DNA from: RZYP01 sp964386405 | GTDB taxonomy: Bacteria > Bacillota > Negativicutes > Acidaminococcales > Acidaminococcaceae | Length of the DNA stretch: 12,622 nt | Direction: 5' to 3' | NCBI GenBank assembly: GCA_964386405.1 | Contig: CAYLRW010000048.1 | Location: forward strand, 1-12,622 | Part shown: positions 1-6,462 of the stretch, piece by piece | Position numbering within the stretch: position 1 is the stretch's first letter | Layout: the number at the start of each line of letters is the position of its first letter | The notes under the pieces: generated by a model | Database searches by the model: none | What the model was told of the DNA's origin: nothing | What the model saw: the letters and a program-made list of their open reading frames with translations, nothing else | Position numbers and translations under genes: made by a program

Positions 1-77
<77 letters not shown>

Positions 78-88
78 AAGTACATAGG

Positions 89-110
89 CCGCCTTTAGGG
101 CGGTTTTTTT
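89..110 (+). terminator. Rho-independent terminator after tRNA-Arg
   Basis: A 5-bp all-GC stem (89-93 with 99-103) closes a TTTAG loop and is followed by seven T (104-110). It ends only 21 nt before the tadA start codon, which leaves no room for a separate tadA promoter downstream of it. Partial read-through from the tRNA, or a promoter overlapping the tRNA, is therefore likely. Confidence 0.85.
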
Positions 111-131
111 GGCAAGAAAGAGGATTTTAAC

Positions 132-608
132 ATGTCTGATGATCAAAAATATATGCAAATAGCATTAGCTGAGGCACAAAAGGCTGCAGATTTGGGCGAA
201 ATACCTATTGGAGCGGTACTTGTAATTGATGATGAAATTATCGCCAAGGCTCATAATATGCGAGAGACTTGGAAAGATGCCACCGCTCATGCCGAAATGA
301 TCGTTATCCGTGAGGCGTGTGAGAAACTTGATAGATGGCGCTTGAGCGGCGCAACTCTTTATGTGACGATTGAACCTTGCCCAATGTGCGCTGGTGCAAT
401 TGTTATGAGCAGGATCAGCCGCTTAGTTTATGGCAGCCCGGACAGCAAAGCCGGCGCTGCGGAATCTTTGTTCAACGTTGTGAATAATCCAGCCCTTAAC
501 CATATGGTAGATGTTGTCAGCGGTGTCTGCGGCGAAGAATGTACTAAGGCAATGAAAGATTTCTTTAAAAAGAGACGTAACGAAGCCAAACAAAATAAGC
601 AGAATTAA
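132..608 (+). CDS. tadA: tRNA-specific adenosine(34) deaminase
   Basis: Zinc-dependent cytosolic enzyme of the cytidine/deoxycytidylate deaminase fold. In bacteria TadA converts A34 to inosine in tRNA-Arg(ACG), allowing one tRNA to read several CGN codons. The 158-residue length is typical. The zinc and proton-shuttle motif HAE is at residues 53-55 (H53 ligand, E55 catalytic) and PCPMC at 82-86 supplies C83 and C86. An N-terminal helix and the segment around 100-118 match the TadA pattern, and the lysine-rich tail (about 146-158) fits tRNA binding. The ATG is preceded by an AAAGAGGA ribosome site 8 nt upstream. The gene sits between two tRNA genes; the neighbouring tRNA-Arg has a CCT anticodon, so it is not the expected substrate. 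The upstream terminator leaves read-through as the most likely source of transcription. Confidence 0.95.
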   Translation: MSDDQKYMQIALAEAQKAADLGEIPIGAVLVIDDEIIAKAHNMRETWKDATAHAEMIVIREACEKLDRWRLSGATLYVTIEPCPMCAGAIVMSRISRLVYGSPDSKAGAAESLFNVVNNPALNHMVDVVSGVCGEECTKAMKDFFKKRRNEAKQNKQN

Positions 609-638
609 TTTCACCTCTATTATAAAAGTTATGTTTTA

Positions 639-647
639 TGATATAAT
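639..647 (+). promoter_or_regulatory. Extended -10 promoter of tRNA-Ser
   Basis: TGATATAAT is a perfect extended -10 element (TGn plus TATAAT at 642-647). The -35 position holds only an AT-rich weak match. The predicted start near 654 lies about 20 nt before the tRNA. Confidence 0.65.
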
Positions 648-673
648 ATGTGATGTTATTGATATATTTAATT

Positions 674-761
674 GGATGGGTGTCCGAGTGGTCGAAGGTG
701 CTTGACTCGAAATCAAGTGTACGGCGACGTACCGTGGGTTCGAATCCCACCCCATCCGCCA
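674..761 (+). tRNA. tRNA-Ser (anticodon CGA)
   Basis: Class II tRNA of 88 nt. The acceptor stem pairs 674-680 with 751-757, the discriminator is G758 and CCA is encoded at 759-761. The anticodon stem (701-705 with 713-717) presents CGA at 708-710, reading UCG (serine). The long variable arm pairs GTACG (719-723) with CGTAC (728-732), a serine-type feature. The T arm has GTTCGAAT. Confidence 0.96.
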
Positions 762-783
762 TAACAAATGACTTGGTAAAAGG

Positions 784-820
784 AAGACATGAATTATTTG
801 ATTCATGTCTTTATTTATTT
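784..820 (+). terminator. Probable terminator after tRNA-Ser
   Basis: An 11-bp perfect stem (784-794 with 801-811) has a 6-nt loop and is followed by a T-rich but interrupted tract (TTATTTATTT). The stem is GC-poor, so termination may be less efficient than at other sites in this window. Confidence 0.65.
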
Positions 821-837
821 GCCGAGGCTGTTTGCCA

Positions 838-866
838 TTAACACAGACTTGTTTATTTGATATAAT
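838..866 (+). promoter_or_regulatory. Promoter of bcp
   Basis: TTAACA (838-843), a 17-bp spacer, then TATAAT (861-866) preceded by an extended -10 TGA (858-860). This is one of the strongest sigma-A-type promoters in the window. The predicted start is near 873, giving a leader of about 45 nt. Confidence 0.8.
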
Positions 867-919
867 AAAGCTATCAAGATGGATAAATGCTTTGTTTTTA
901 TTAAAGGAGGAATATGAAG

Positions 920-1381
920 ATGCTTGCAGTAAATACAAAGGCTCCCGACTTTACTTTACAGGATAAGGACGGTAACTCGGTATCTTTATCGGATTTTCAC
1001 GGCAAAAAAATCATCCTTTATTTTTACCCAAAAGATAATACTCCTGGGTGTACCCGCCAAGCTTGCGCTTTTGCGAAAGCCTATGACGAATTCAAAAAAG
1101 ATAATATTGTGGTAATTGGCATCAGCAAAGATAGTGTTGCTTCACATCAAAAGTTTGCAGAAAAATATAGTTTGCCGTTTGTTATACTTTCCGACCCTGA
1201 ACTCTTAGCAATCAAGGCCTATGATGTCTGGCAGGAAAAGAAACTATATGGCAAGGTGAGCATGGGTGTAGTACGTACTACCTACATCATCAATGAGCAA
1301 GGCATTATTGAAAAGGTTATGCCAAAAGTTAAGCCTGATACTAATGCGGCGGATATTTTAGCTTACCTGAAGAACGGGTAG
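920..1381 (+). CDS. bcp: Thioredoxin-dependent peroxiredoxin (BCP family)
   Basis: Cytosolic thiol peroxidase that reduces hydrogen peroxide and organic hydroperoxides and is recycled by thioredoxin. The AhpC/TSA-type thioredoxin fold spans the whole protein. The peroxidatic cysteine lies in PGCTRQAC; counted from the ATG at 920 it is C44, with C49 as the resolving cysteine (C-x4-C, the BCP arrangement). The usual T-x-x-C context and a downstream conserved arginine (VRTTY, about residue 119) are present. An in-frame ATG at 914 is only 3 nt after the AAAGGAGG site (903-910), while the ATG at 920 is 9 nt after it, so 920 is the better start (153 aa; 155 aa from 914). It has its own promoter and a strong terminator and appears monocistronic. 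Confidence 0.93.
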   Translation: MLAVNTKAPDFTLQDKDGNSVSLSDFHGKKIILYFYPKDNTPGCTRQACAFAKAYDEFKKDNIVVIGISKDSVASHQKFAEKYSLPFVILSDPELLAIKAYDVWQEKKLYGKVSMGVVRTTYIINEQGIIEKVMPKVKPDTNAADILAYLKNG

Positions 1382-1433
1382 CCTGAAGATTGGCTTCTAG
1401 GTTTGATGATTAGCAGAAAATCACATAGAATTG

Positions 1434-1475
1434 AAGGTCACTGCGAATGTTTTTGCATTTTCAGTGACCTTTTTT
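1434..1475 (+). terminator. Rho-independent terminator of bcp
   Basis: A 10-bp stem AAGGTCACTG (1434-1443) pairs with CAGTGACCTT (1462-1471). A smaller AATG/CATT stem forms within the loop, and the T tract runs to 1475. Confidence 0.88.
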
Positions 1476-1543
1476 ATAATTAATGTGTAAAACATGTTGC
1501 TATGATGATTTTATAAAAGTGTGGACGCAAAATTAATGAATAT

Positions 1544-1583
1544 TTAACATCTTCTTTACCTGTTCATAAGCAAACCTTAACAA
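1544..1583 (+). promoter_or_regulatory. Candidate Pho box (PhoP/PhoB-type direct repeats)
   Basis: Four 6-bp units start exactly 11 bp apart at 1544, 1555, 1566 and 1577. They read TTAACA, TTTACC, ATAAGC and TTAACA; the outer two match the Gram-positive PhoP repeat TTAACA perfectly, the second fits 4 of 6 and the third is degenerate. Relative to the -10 at 1592-1597, the last repeat lies about 22-27 bp before the start. That is where B. subtilis PhoP binds activated promoters. Position just upstream of an alkaline phosphatase supports phosphate-starvation control, which is an inference. Confidence 0.6.
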
Positions 1584-1591
1584 TGATACTT

Positions 1592-1597
1592 TATACT
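1592..1597 (+). promoter_or_regulatory. -10 element of the alkaline phosphatase gene
   Basis: TATACT lies 9 bp downstream of the last Pho-box repeat, with no recognisable -35, as expected for an activator-dependent promoter. The alternative TATAAT at 1605-1610 would start transcription inside the ribosome site (1615-1620), so it is less likely. Confidence 0.5.
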
Positions 1598-1628
1598 GGA
1601 ACCATATAATAAGTGGGAGGTAGATTAA

Positions 1629-3254
1629 ATGAGTAGCAGAAAAAAAGTTGCCTTAATAGCTGCCAGTATGGTTTTGAGTACATCCTTATCCGCATTTGCC
1701 ATGCCATTGGAAAAAATTGGAACTGGTTTTGCCAAAAATGTAATCGTTTTGATTCCGGACGGTATGAGCCAGGATGGAGTCACTCTTACCAGATGGCTTT
1801 ACAATGACGGAGCACCTTTAAATCTGGACGCAATAACTTCTGGCTTGGTACGTACGCATAATTCCGATACACCGATTGCTGATTCAGCACCAGCTGGTAC
1901 AGCAATGGCAACTGGACATAAAACGCAGGATAAACTAATTGCAGTAAAAGGTAAAGCCGCTACTTTGTATGGCAGTAATGCTGATGATGTTAAAGAAGCT
2001 TTGTCCCCTTTGGCTACTGTGCTGGAGCTTGCTAAAACGCAGGGCAAGGCAACAGGATTGGTTGTTACATCTGAAATCATGCATGCTACACCGGCTGATT
2101 TTTCCGCTCATGCTGTGAGTCGCAAAAATTACAACGATATTTCTGAACAGCAAGTTTTCCAAAATATGAATGTTGTTTTGGGCGGGGGCTACAAATTTTT
2201 TACCCCTGCAGAGAGAGAAGACAAACAAGATTTGATTGGCGAGATTAAAAACCAGGGCTATCAGCTTGTCACCAATAAAAACCAATTAAGTGCAATTACT
2301 GATGGCAAGGTTTTTGGCCTATTTGCACCTGCAGATTTACCTTATGAACTTGATCGCAAGCAGGACGAACCGGCATTAGCTGAAATGACCAGCAAGGCTA
2401 TTCAGCTGCTAGCAAAAGATAAAGATGGTTTCTTCCTGATGGTAGAAGGGTCCAAGGTAGATTGGGCAGCCCATAATAATGCCCCGGCAGCTTTAACGGG
2501 TGACATTAAAGCTTTTGATGATGCCGTTGGCATGGCACTTAATTATGCTAAAACCAACAAAGATACACTGGTTATTGTAGCAAGCGATCATGGTAATGGT
2601 GGTATTTCGATGGGTAATGAAGCAACCAACGGCAATTACTCAACACTGCCGATAAGTGCTTTCACAGATACGCTGAAAAAAGTAAAGATGACTGAAGAAA
2701 CTTTAGCTAAAGCTATAACCAATAATGAAGATCAAACCAGTAATCTGATTAAGACAAATTTTGGCTTTGTGCCAACAGAAGCTGAGATCAATTCTGTTAT
2801 GACGGCTGGCTCTGAGGATGCGAAAATGAAAGTGCTGCGCACGATACTGAATAAGCGTTCTGACTTAGGCTGGACGACCGGCGGTCATACTGGCGAGGAT
2901 ATAGCATTATATGTTTATGCTGACAATTATAAAAATCAGCTAACCGGCACAGTACAAAATTCTGATATTGGCAAGTATATTGCTAAAGCCATAGGCGGTG
3001 ACCTGGATAAAACCAGTGAGCAGCTATTCGTGCCTTCAACTGCTTTTGGCAAATATGGGGTAAAATGTGCTATCGACAACAGTGATGCTAAAAACCCTTC
3101 GTTTGTGCTGACAAAAAATGGGCACGCCTATAGATTCCAGGAGAACAGGAATTATTTCGAGGGCCCGGAAGGTAAAATTACATTCAATGGAATTGTAGTA
3201 TATAATGGTAAAGAAGTTTTCATTCCGCAAGAAGCTTTGAAAATGCTGAAATAA
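1629..3254 (+). CDS. phoA: Secreted alkaline phosphatase
   Basis: PhoA-family phosphomonoesterase that releases inorganic phosphate outside the cytoplasm. A Sec signal peptide is clear: basic SSRKK, a hydrophobic core, then AFA at 22-24 before the likely cleavage. Metal and catalytic residues match E. coli PhoA. These are D44 (IPDGM), the nucleophile S86 in DSAPAGTA, H152/T154 in MHATPADF, E273-D278-H282 in VEGSKVDWAAH, D320-H321 in ASDHG and H420 in TTGGHTGED. Residues about 466-541 lie beyond the catalytic part and resemble a small copper-amine-oxidase-N-like beta domain ending in a VPxxAL-type motif; this tail may be an envelope anchor or stalk (inference). The ribosome site GGGAGG (1615-1620) is 8 nt before the ATG. 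Phosphate control is suggested by the upstream repeats. The family is certain; the symbol is by homology class. Confidence 0.92.
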   Translation: MSSRKKVALIAASMVLSTSLSAFAMPLEKIGTGFAKNVIVLIPDGMSQDGVTLTRWLYNDGAPLNLDAITSGLVRTHNSDTPIADSAPAGTAMATGHKTQDKLIAVKGKAATLYGSNADDVKEALSPLATVLELAKTQGKATGLVVTSEIMHATPADFSAHAVSRKNYNDISEQQVFQNMNVVLGGGYKFFTPAEREDKQDLIGEIKNQGYQLVTNKNQLSAITDGKVFGLFAPADLPYELDRKQDEPALAEMTSKAIQLLAKDKDGFFLMVEGSKVDWAAHNNAPAALTGDIKAFDDAVGMALNYAKTNKDTLVIVASDHGNGGISMGNEATNGNYSTLPISAFTDTLKKVKMTEETLAKAITNNEDQTSNLIKTNFGFVPTEAEINSVMTAGSEDAKMKVLRTILNKRSDLGWTTGGHTGEDIALYVYADNYKNQLTGTVQNSDIGKYIAKAIGGDLDKTSEQLFVPSTAFGKYGVKCAIDNSDAKNPSFVLTKNGHAYRFQENRNYFEGPEGKITFNGIVVYNGKEVFIPQEALKMLK

Positions 3255-3282
3255 TTGAGTAAGATAGCGTAGAATATTGCAG

Positions 3283-3314
3283 AAAAAAACACCGCAAAAA
3301 CGCGGTGTTTTTTT
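3283..3314. terminator. Bidirectional terminator between alkaline phosphatase and lysR
   Basis: CACCGC (3290-3295) pairs with GCGGTG (3302-3307) around a 6-nt loop. Seven A precede the stem (3283-3289) and seven T follow it (3308-3314), so it can end transcription in both directions. It serves the convergent phosphatase and lysR genes. Confidence 0.9.
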
Positions 3315-3353
3315 ATCTGTCATATTATTGATTGAAGGCTGTTATCGGGGTTA

Positions 3354-4220
3354 TCAATCTTGCAATAAATCGAGAAAATGCTTGCTTGCTGCTGATAAAC
3401 GTCGGTTTTTGGACCAGACAATGGCAGTTTGCGTAGAAAGTGTTGGCTCAATGATTGTTTTGTAGATGATTGTTGAATCTGTTACCAGGCCTTCTGTTGA
3501 TTTAGGCACCAACGCCAGACCAATGCCTTTTTTTGCCCAGAGAATATTCATGATAATGCCATTGCACAAACAAACTATATTGGGTTTAAACCCGGCAGCA
3601 GCGCACCAGCTTGTAAACAATGACTTCCACCTGATGGGAACGATCAGCGGCTGGTTGGCGAGTTCATTCAACCTTATGGTGGTTTGAGCTTCACCTAAGG
3701 CGGCATCCTTTTTCATGGCGATGACCAAGGGTTCATCAGGCATAATAATTGAATTGTAGATGTCTGAGTCAAAAGGTGCTCGTATGATGCCAACTTCAAT
3801 AATACCTTTGTCTAACAATTCTAAAATGCGATAAACATCACCTTCCCAGACCTGCAAGGTGACATTAGGATACAAATGGCGGAATTGATTGACTAATTCT
3901 GGCAAGAGAATGGCACCGGAGGTAGTAACTGTCCCGATAGAAATTGTACCTGCGGCACCGGAATTAAACTCGGAAACTTCTTTTACTGTTCCTTCCACTA
4001 AATTCAGAATCTGCTCTGTGCGTTCACGCAGTAATTGACCAGCTTCAGTCATCTTTATCCTGCGACTGCCACGTTCAAAAAGCTGAACGCCTAATTCGTC
4101 TTCTAATATTTTCATCTGCCTGCTTAGTGCTGGCTGTGCAATATTAAGCTGCCTTGAGGCATTGCTGATGTTGCCTTCATCGACAATAGCCTGAAAATAC
4201 TTCATGATACGAATATCCAT
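3354..4220 (-). CDS. LysR-family transcriptional regulator
   Basis: Cytosolic DNA-binding regulator. The N-terminal winged helix-turn-helix (about residues 1-60 from MDIRIMKYF) contains the family signature NISNASRQLNIAQPALS followed by LEDELGVQLFER. A linker helix follows, and then the two-lobed effector-binding domain from about residue 87 (GTISIGTV) to the end. I chose the ATG at 4220 because LysR proteins normally begin with MDIR-type sequences and a GGTGAT ribosome-site match lies 7 nt upstream. An upstream in-frame ATG at 4235 would add five residues but lacks a good site. The gene is divergent from the MFS pump with overlapping promoters, the classic layout in which a LysR protein represses itself and controls its neighbour in response to a ligand. 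The ligand is not recognisable. Confidence 0.92.
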   Translation of the reverse strand: MDIRIMKYFQAIVDEGNISNASRQLNIAQPALSRQMKILEDELGVQLFERGSRRIKMTEAGQLLRERTEQILNLVEGTVKEVSEFNSGAAGTISIGTVTTSGAILLPELVNQFRHLYPNVTLQVWEGDVYRILELLDKGIIEVGIIRAPFDSDIYNSIIMPDEPLVIAMKKDAALGEAQTTIRLNELANQPLIVPIRWKSLFTSWCAAAGFKPNIVCLCNGIIMNILWAKKGIGLALVPKSTEGLVTDSTIIYKTIIEPTLSTQTAIVWSKNRRLSAASKHFLDLLQD

Positions 4221-4241
4221 TTTATCTATCACCATACTTTT

Positions 4242-4261
4242 TTGTTATATTACTAATACAA
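4242..4261. promoter_or_regulatory. Possible LysR operator (imperfect dyad)
   Basis: The dyad TTGTTATATTACTAATACAA has 7 of 10 pairs complementary and contains a T-N11-A arrangement (4246 to 4258), the general LysR site form. It lies just downstream of the lysR promoter start. The region is very AT-rich, so chance matches are easy. Confidence 0.3.
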
Positions 4262-4274
4262 TTTAGATAATATT

Positions 4275-4303
4275 ATTATATATTTGCCTGTGCTATAATT
4301 CAA
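4275..4303 (-). promoter_or_regulatory. Promoter of lysR
   Basis: On the minus strand TTGAAT (4303-4298), a 17-bp spacer, and TATAAT (4280-4275). Its -35 overlaps the -10 of the opposing MFS promoter by two bases, so the two polymerase sites are mutually exclusive. Confidence 0.5.
4291..4299 (+). promoter_or_regulatory. Extended -10 promoter of the MFS pump gene
   Basis: TGCTATAAT is a perfect extended -10 (TATAAT 4294-4299) with a weak AT-rich -35 (about 4271-4276). The predicted start is near 4306, giving a leader of about 64 nt before the preferred TTG start at 4370. Confidence 0.6.
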
Positions 4304-4320
4304 TAACTATAAGGGAGAAT

Positions 4321-4389
4321 ATGCAAAGAAGACGTGGCATGAATTATTTTGGAAAGAAGGCATGTTTTTTTGGAACAAAACTGGCGTAA
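4321..4389 (+). other. Short upstream reading frame overlapping the MFS start
   Basis: ATG at 4321 opens a 22-codon frame ending TAA at 4387-4389 (N-terminus MQRRRGMNYFGKK), running past the MFS TTG start at 4370 in a different frame. An AAGGGAG site (4311-4317) precedes it but only 3 nt away, so translation is uncertain. It could be a leader peptide, a remnant of a longer MFS N-terminus, or non-coding. Confidence 0.25.
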
Positions 4390-5590
4390 AAATCTGGCCA
4401 TACTATGGTCGGCGCAATTTATAGGAATGAGTGCAATAACTGGTCTGACTTCTTTTTTGCCGCTTTATGTAGCACATCTTGGGATAGCTGATGCGGCAGA
4501 AGCAGCAATGTGGGCAGGAGTTTTAATTGGAGCAGCTTCGTTTTGCGCGGCACTATCAAATCCTTTCTGGGGTGCCATGGCTGACCGCAAAGGACGCAAG
4601 CCAATGGTGGAAAAAGTGCTTCTGATGTTTGGCATTATTATGATCATCATGGCCTTTGCAAGTAATGTTTATCAGCTTTTTGTCCTGCGTATATTGCAGG
4701 GACTTTGTGGTGGTTTTGTAGCAGCTTCCACTGCTCTTGCGGTCAGTCTATCACCAAAGGAGCAGATTGCTGCAACAATAGGTATTTTTCAGACTGCATT
4801 GATTGTTGGCGGTGCGGCAGGACCAATGATTGGCGGCTTAATAGCGGACAATTTTGGCTACCAACAGCCATTTTTCGTTTTTGGTTCACTCTGTATCCTT
4901 GCTCTTTTAGTAATACATTTTAGTATTACTGAAAGCTTTACACCTGTCATAAAAAGTGAAAGACCGTCTTTGAAGTCTGTTTTTCAATATATTTGGTCAT
5001 TGGCGGATTTGAGGGTAATGCTGCTTATTCAATTTCTGACGCAGTTTGCTATTCAAAGCATTGGCCCTATTTTGCCGCTCTATATCCGCTCAATGGTTTC
5101 CAATGACAGTAATCTTGCCAGCATATCTGGCACAATAATAGCTATCGGAGGCATCGCCAGTGCTTTTGCGTCTGGCAGCATGGGTTTTTTGATCAATAGA
5201 TATTCGCATAAGCAAATTATGATTACAGCATCTTTGCTTGGCAGTATCTCTTTTATCGGCCAAGTTGCTGCCGATAGTATTATGACTTTGGCTGTACTGC
5301 GCTTTGTTAACGGACTATGCATTGGCGCAATGATTCCAAGTTCCAACACCATAATTACCTATTTGATTCCGGAAACAAAACGCGGGGCTGCCTTCGGTAT
5401 TACCAGCGCCTTTGCGTTGATGGGCAATGTCATAGGACCAATTTCTGCTGGTCTCTTGACCATGGCATATGGATTCCAATCAATCTTTTGGGTAACGGCC
5501 ATATTTTTTCTTTTGATAGCAATTCTGCTTTTAACAAAAGTAAAGGCTAACTATACATTTGATACCAAGGAAAATGATATAACAGCATAA
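4370..5590 (+). CDS. MFS drug-efflux transporter, MdtG-like (DHA1)
   Basis: Inner-membrane, proton-coupled exporter of the major facilitator superfamily with about 12 hydrophobic segments. The opening NWRKNLAILW, then SFLPLYV, and motif A GAMADRKGRK (about residues 68-77 from the 4370 start) closely follow the E. coli MdtG pattern. Motif C-like glycines appear in the fifth helix (VGGAAGPMIGGL). The second half repeats the fold, with the central loop around IKSERPSLKSV. The substrate cannot be read from the sequence. The start is TTG at 4370 because AAGAAGG (4354-4360) lies 9 nt upstream; a TTG at 4349 would add seven residues but has no ribosome site at the right distance. Divergence from lysR suggests inducible control. 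The 406-residue length is normal. Confidence 0.9.
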   Translation: MEQNWRKNLAILWSAQFIGMSAITGLTSFLPLYVAHLGIADAAEAAMWAGVLIGAASFCAALSNPFWGAMADRKGRKPMVEKVLLMFGIIMIIMAFASNVYQLFVLRILQGLCGGFVAASTALAVSLSPKEQIAATIGIFQTALIVGGAAGPMIGGLIADNFGYQQPFFVFGSLCILALLVIHFSITESFTPVIKSERPSLKSVFQYIWSLADLRVMLLIQFLTQFAIQSIGPILPLYIRSMVSNDSNLASISGTIIAIGGIASAFASGSMGFLINRYSHKQIMITASLLGSISFIGQVAADSIMTLAVLRFVNGLCIGAMIPSSNTIITYLIPETKRGAAFGITSAFALMGNVIGPISAGLLTMAYGFQSIFWVTAIFFLLIAILLLTKVKANYTFDTKENDITA

Positions 5591-5604
5591 TTGGCAAGAG
5601 TCTA

Positions 5605-5613
5605 TGTTATAAT
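5605..5613 (+). promoter_or_regulatory. Extended -10 promoter of tag
   Basis: TGTTATAAT (TATAAT at 5608-5613) is a perfect extended -10. TTGGCA at 5591-5596 is too close (11 bp) to act as a normal -35. The predicted start near 5620 precedes the AGGGGAG ribosome site (5635-5641). Confidence 0.55.
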
Positions 5614-5649
5614 CCTTGTAGATGAAAGAGATACAGGGGAGATGTTTTT

Positions 5650-6210
5650 ATGACTCAATGTTCCTGGCCTGGCCAGAATGAAATGATGAGAGCATACCAT
5701 GACAATGAGTGGTGCGTGCCAAGCTTTGATGATACCTATATTTTTGAAATGTTGAATTTGGAAGGCGCGCAGGCTGGTTTATCTTGGAGTATCGTACTTG
5801 CAAAAAGAGCAGAATACCAAAAAGCTTTCAGAGGTTTTGACATAAACTATTGCGCGCAGTTGAACGACGAAGACCTGGAATCAATCAGACAAGATTACAA
5901 TGTAATAAAGAATTTGGCAAAAATAAAAGCCGTTAGAAGCAATGCTGCTGCTGTTATCCAATTAAAGAAAGAGTTTGGCAGCTTCTCTGATTTTTTGTGG
6001 AGCTATGTTAATTTTAAGCCTGTTGTAAATGGTTGGGAAAAAGAGGGACAGGTACCGGCAAAGAGCGAGTTATCCGAGCAAATAAGCAAAGATTTGAAAA
6101 AGCGTGGTTTCAAATTTGTGGGGCCGGTGATTATCTATTCCTTCCTGCAGGCAATTGGCATGGTTGATGACCATATAAAAACGTGCTCGCAACATACTTC
6201 TAATAGATGA
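5650..6210 (+). CDS. tag: DNA-3-methyladenine glycosylase I
   Basis: Base-excision repair enzyme that removes 3-methyladenine from alkylated DNA in the cytosol. The 186-residue protein aligns end to end with E. coli Tag by eye. Zinc ligands are conserved at the same numbers (C4, H17, H175, C179), as are base-recognition residues E38 and W46 within LEGAQAGLSW. The AYHDNEW, FLWSYVN and KKRGFKFVGP blocks are family signatures. The start ATG has AGGGGAG 8 nt upstream. The gap to the MFS gene is 59 nt and contains its own promoter, so it is probably an independent unit, although no terminator is evident after the MFS gene and read-through is possible. Confidence 0.96.
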   Translation: MTQCSWPGQNEMMRAYHDNEWCVPSFDDTYIFEMLNLEGAQAGLSWSIVLAKRAEYQKAFRGFDINYCAQLNDEDLESIRQDYNVIKNLAKIKAVRSNAAAVIQLKKEFGSFSDFLWSYVNFKPVVNGWEKEGQVPAKSELSEQISKDLKKRGFKFVGPVIIYSFLQAIGMVDDHIKTCSQHTSNR

Positions 6211-6213
6211 ATT

Positions 6214-6236
6214 GTAAAATTAGAATTTTACTTTTT
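6214..6236 (+). terminator. Weak terminator or AT-rich palindrome after tag
   Basis: A perfect inverted repeat GTAAAATT (6214-6221) and AATTTTAC (6224-6231) is followed by TTTTT (6232-6236). The stem is almost all AT with a 2-nt gap, so it would be a weak terminator; a protein-binding palindrome is an alternative. Confidence 0.45.
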
Positions 6237-6252
6237 CGTCACAAGTAGAAGA

Positions 6253-6281
6253 TTGACAGAAAAAGTTATTGGTTGTACAAT
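6253..6281 (+). promoter_or_regulatory. Near-consensus promoter of the small Cys-rich gene
   Basis: TTGACA (6253-6258), a 17-bp spacer, and TACAAT (6276-6281). The -10 is embedded in the palindrome TTGTACAA (6273-6280). The predicted start is near 6288. Confidence 0.8.
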
Positions 6282-6283
6282 TG

Positions 6284-6301
6284 AGTTAGCAAAAGCTAAC
6301 T
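6284..6301 (+). repeat. Inverted repeat at the transcription start of the Cys-rich gene
   Basis: AGTTAGC (6284-6290), AAAA, GCTAACT (6295-6301): a perfect 7-bp dyad spanning the predicted start at about 6288. As DNA it could be a repressor operator. As RNA it would be truncated if transcription starts inside it, so the operator reading is slightly preferred. Confidence 0.55.
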
Positions 6302-6321
6302 GATTGGAAGGGAGAAAAAGA

Positions 6322-6462
6322 ATGGCAAATTATGTGGTTGGTGGAGTGGTTGCTGTGTTAGTAATCTTAGCCTTGCGCAGCCTTATGAATAAGAAAAAAG
6401 ACGGTGGTTGCTGCGGCGGCTGTTCTGGTTGTTCAAAGAATTGCAGCTTAAATGGCAAATAG
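6322..6462 (+). CDS. FeoB-associated-type Cys-rich small membrane protein
   Basis: A 46-residue protein with one hydrophobic segment (about residues 4-21), a basic patch (NKKK, 23-26) that would place the C-terminus in the cytoplasm, and a cysteine cluster at 30, 31, 34, 37 and 41 (CCGGCSGCSKNC). This is the layout of the FeoB-associated Cys-rich family, small proteins usually coded next to the ferrous-iron transporter FeoB and thought to help iron uptake. No feoA or feoB is in this window, so it stands alone. GGAAGGGAG (6306-6314) lies 7 nt before the ATG and a near-consensus promoter drives it. Family assignment is good; a role in iron handling is inferred, and general metal binding is an alternative. 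Confidence 0.82.
   Translation: MANYVVGGVVAVLVILALRSLMNKKKDGGCCGGCSGCSKNCSLNGK

Noticed and set aside
762..913. Search for a small SRP RNA (ffs/scr), often next to tadA in Firmicutes
   Set aside because: No conserved SRP tetraloop and asymmetric-loop sequence is present; the stretch holds only the tRNA-Ser terminator and the bcp promoter.
4362..4424. Alternative ATG at 4362 as the MFS start
   Set aside because: It is out of frame with the transporter and stops after 20 codons; its ribosome site would be only 1 nt away.
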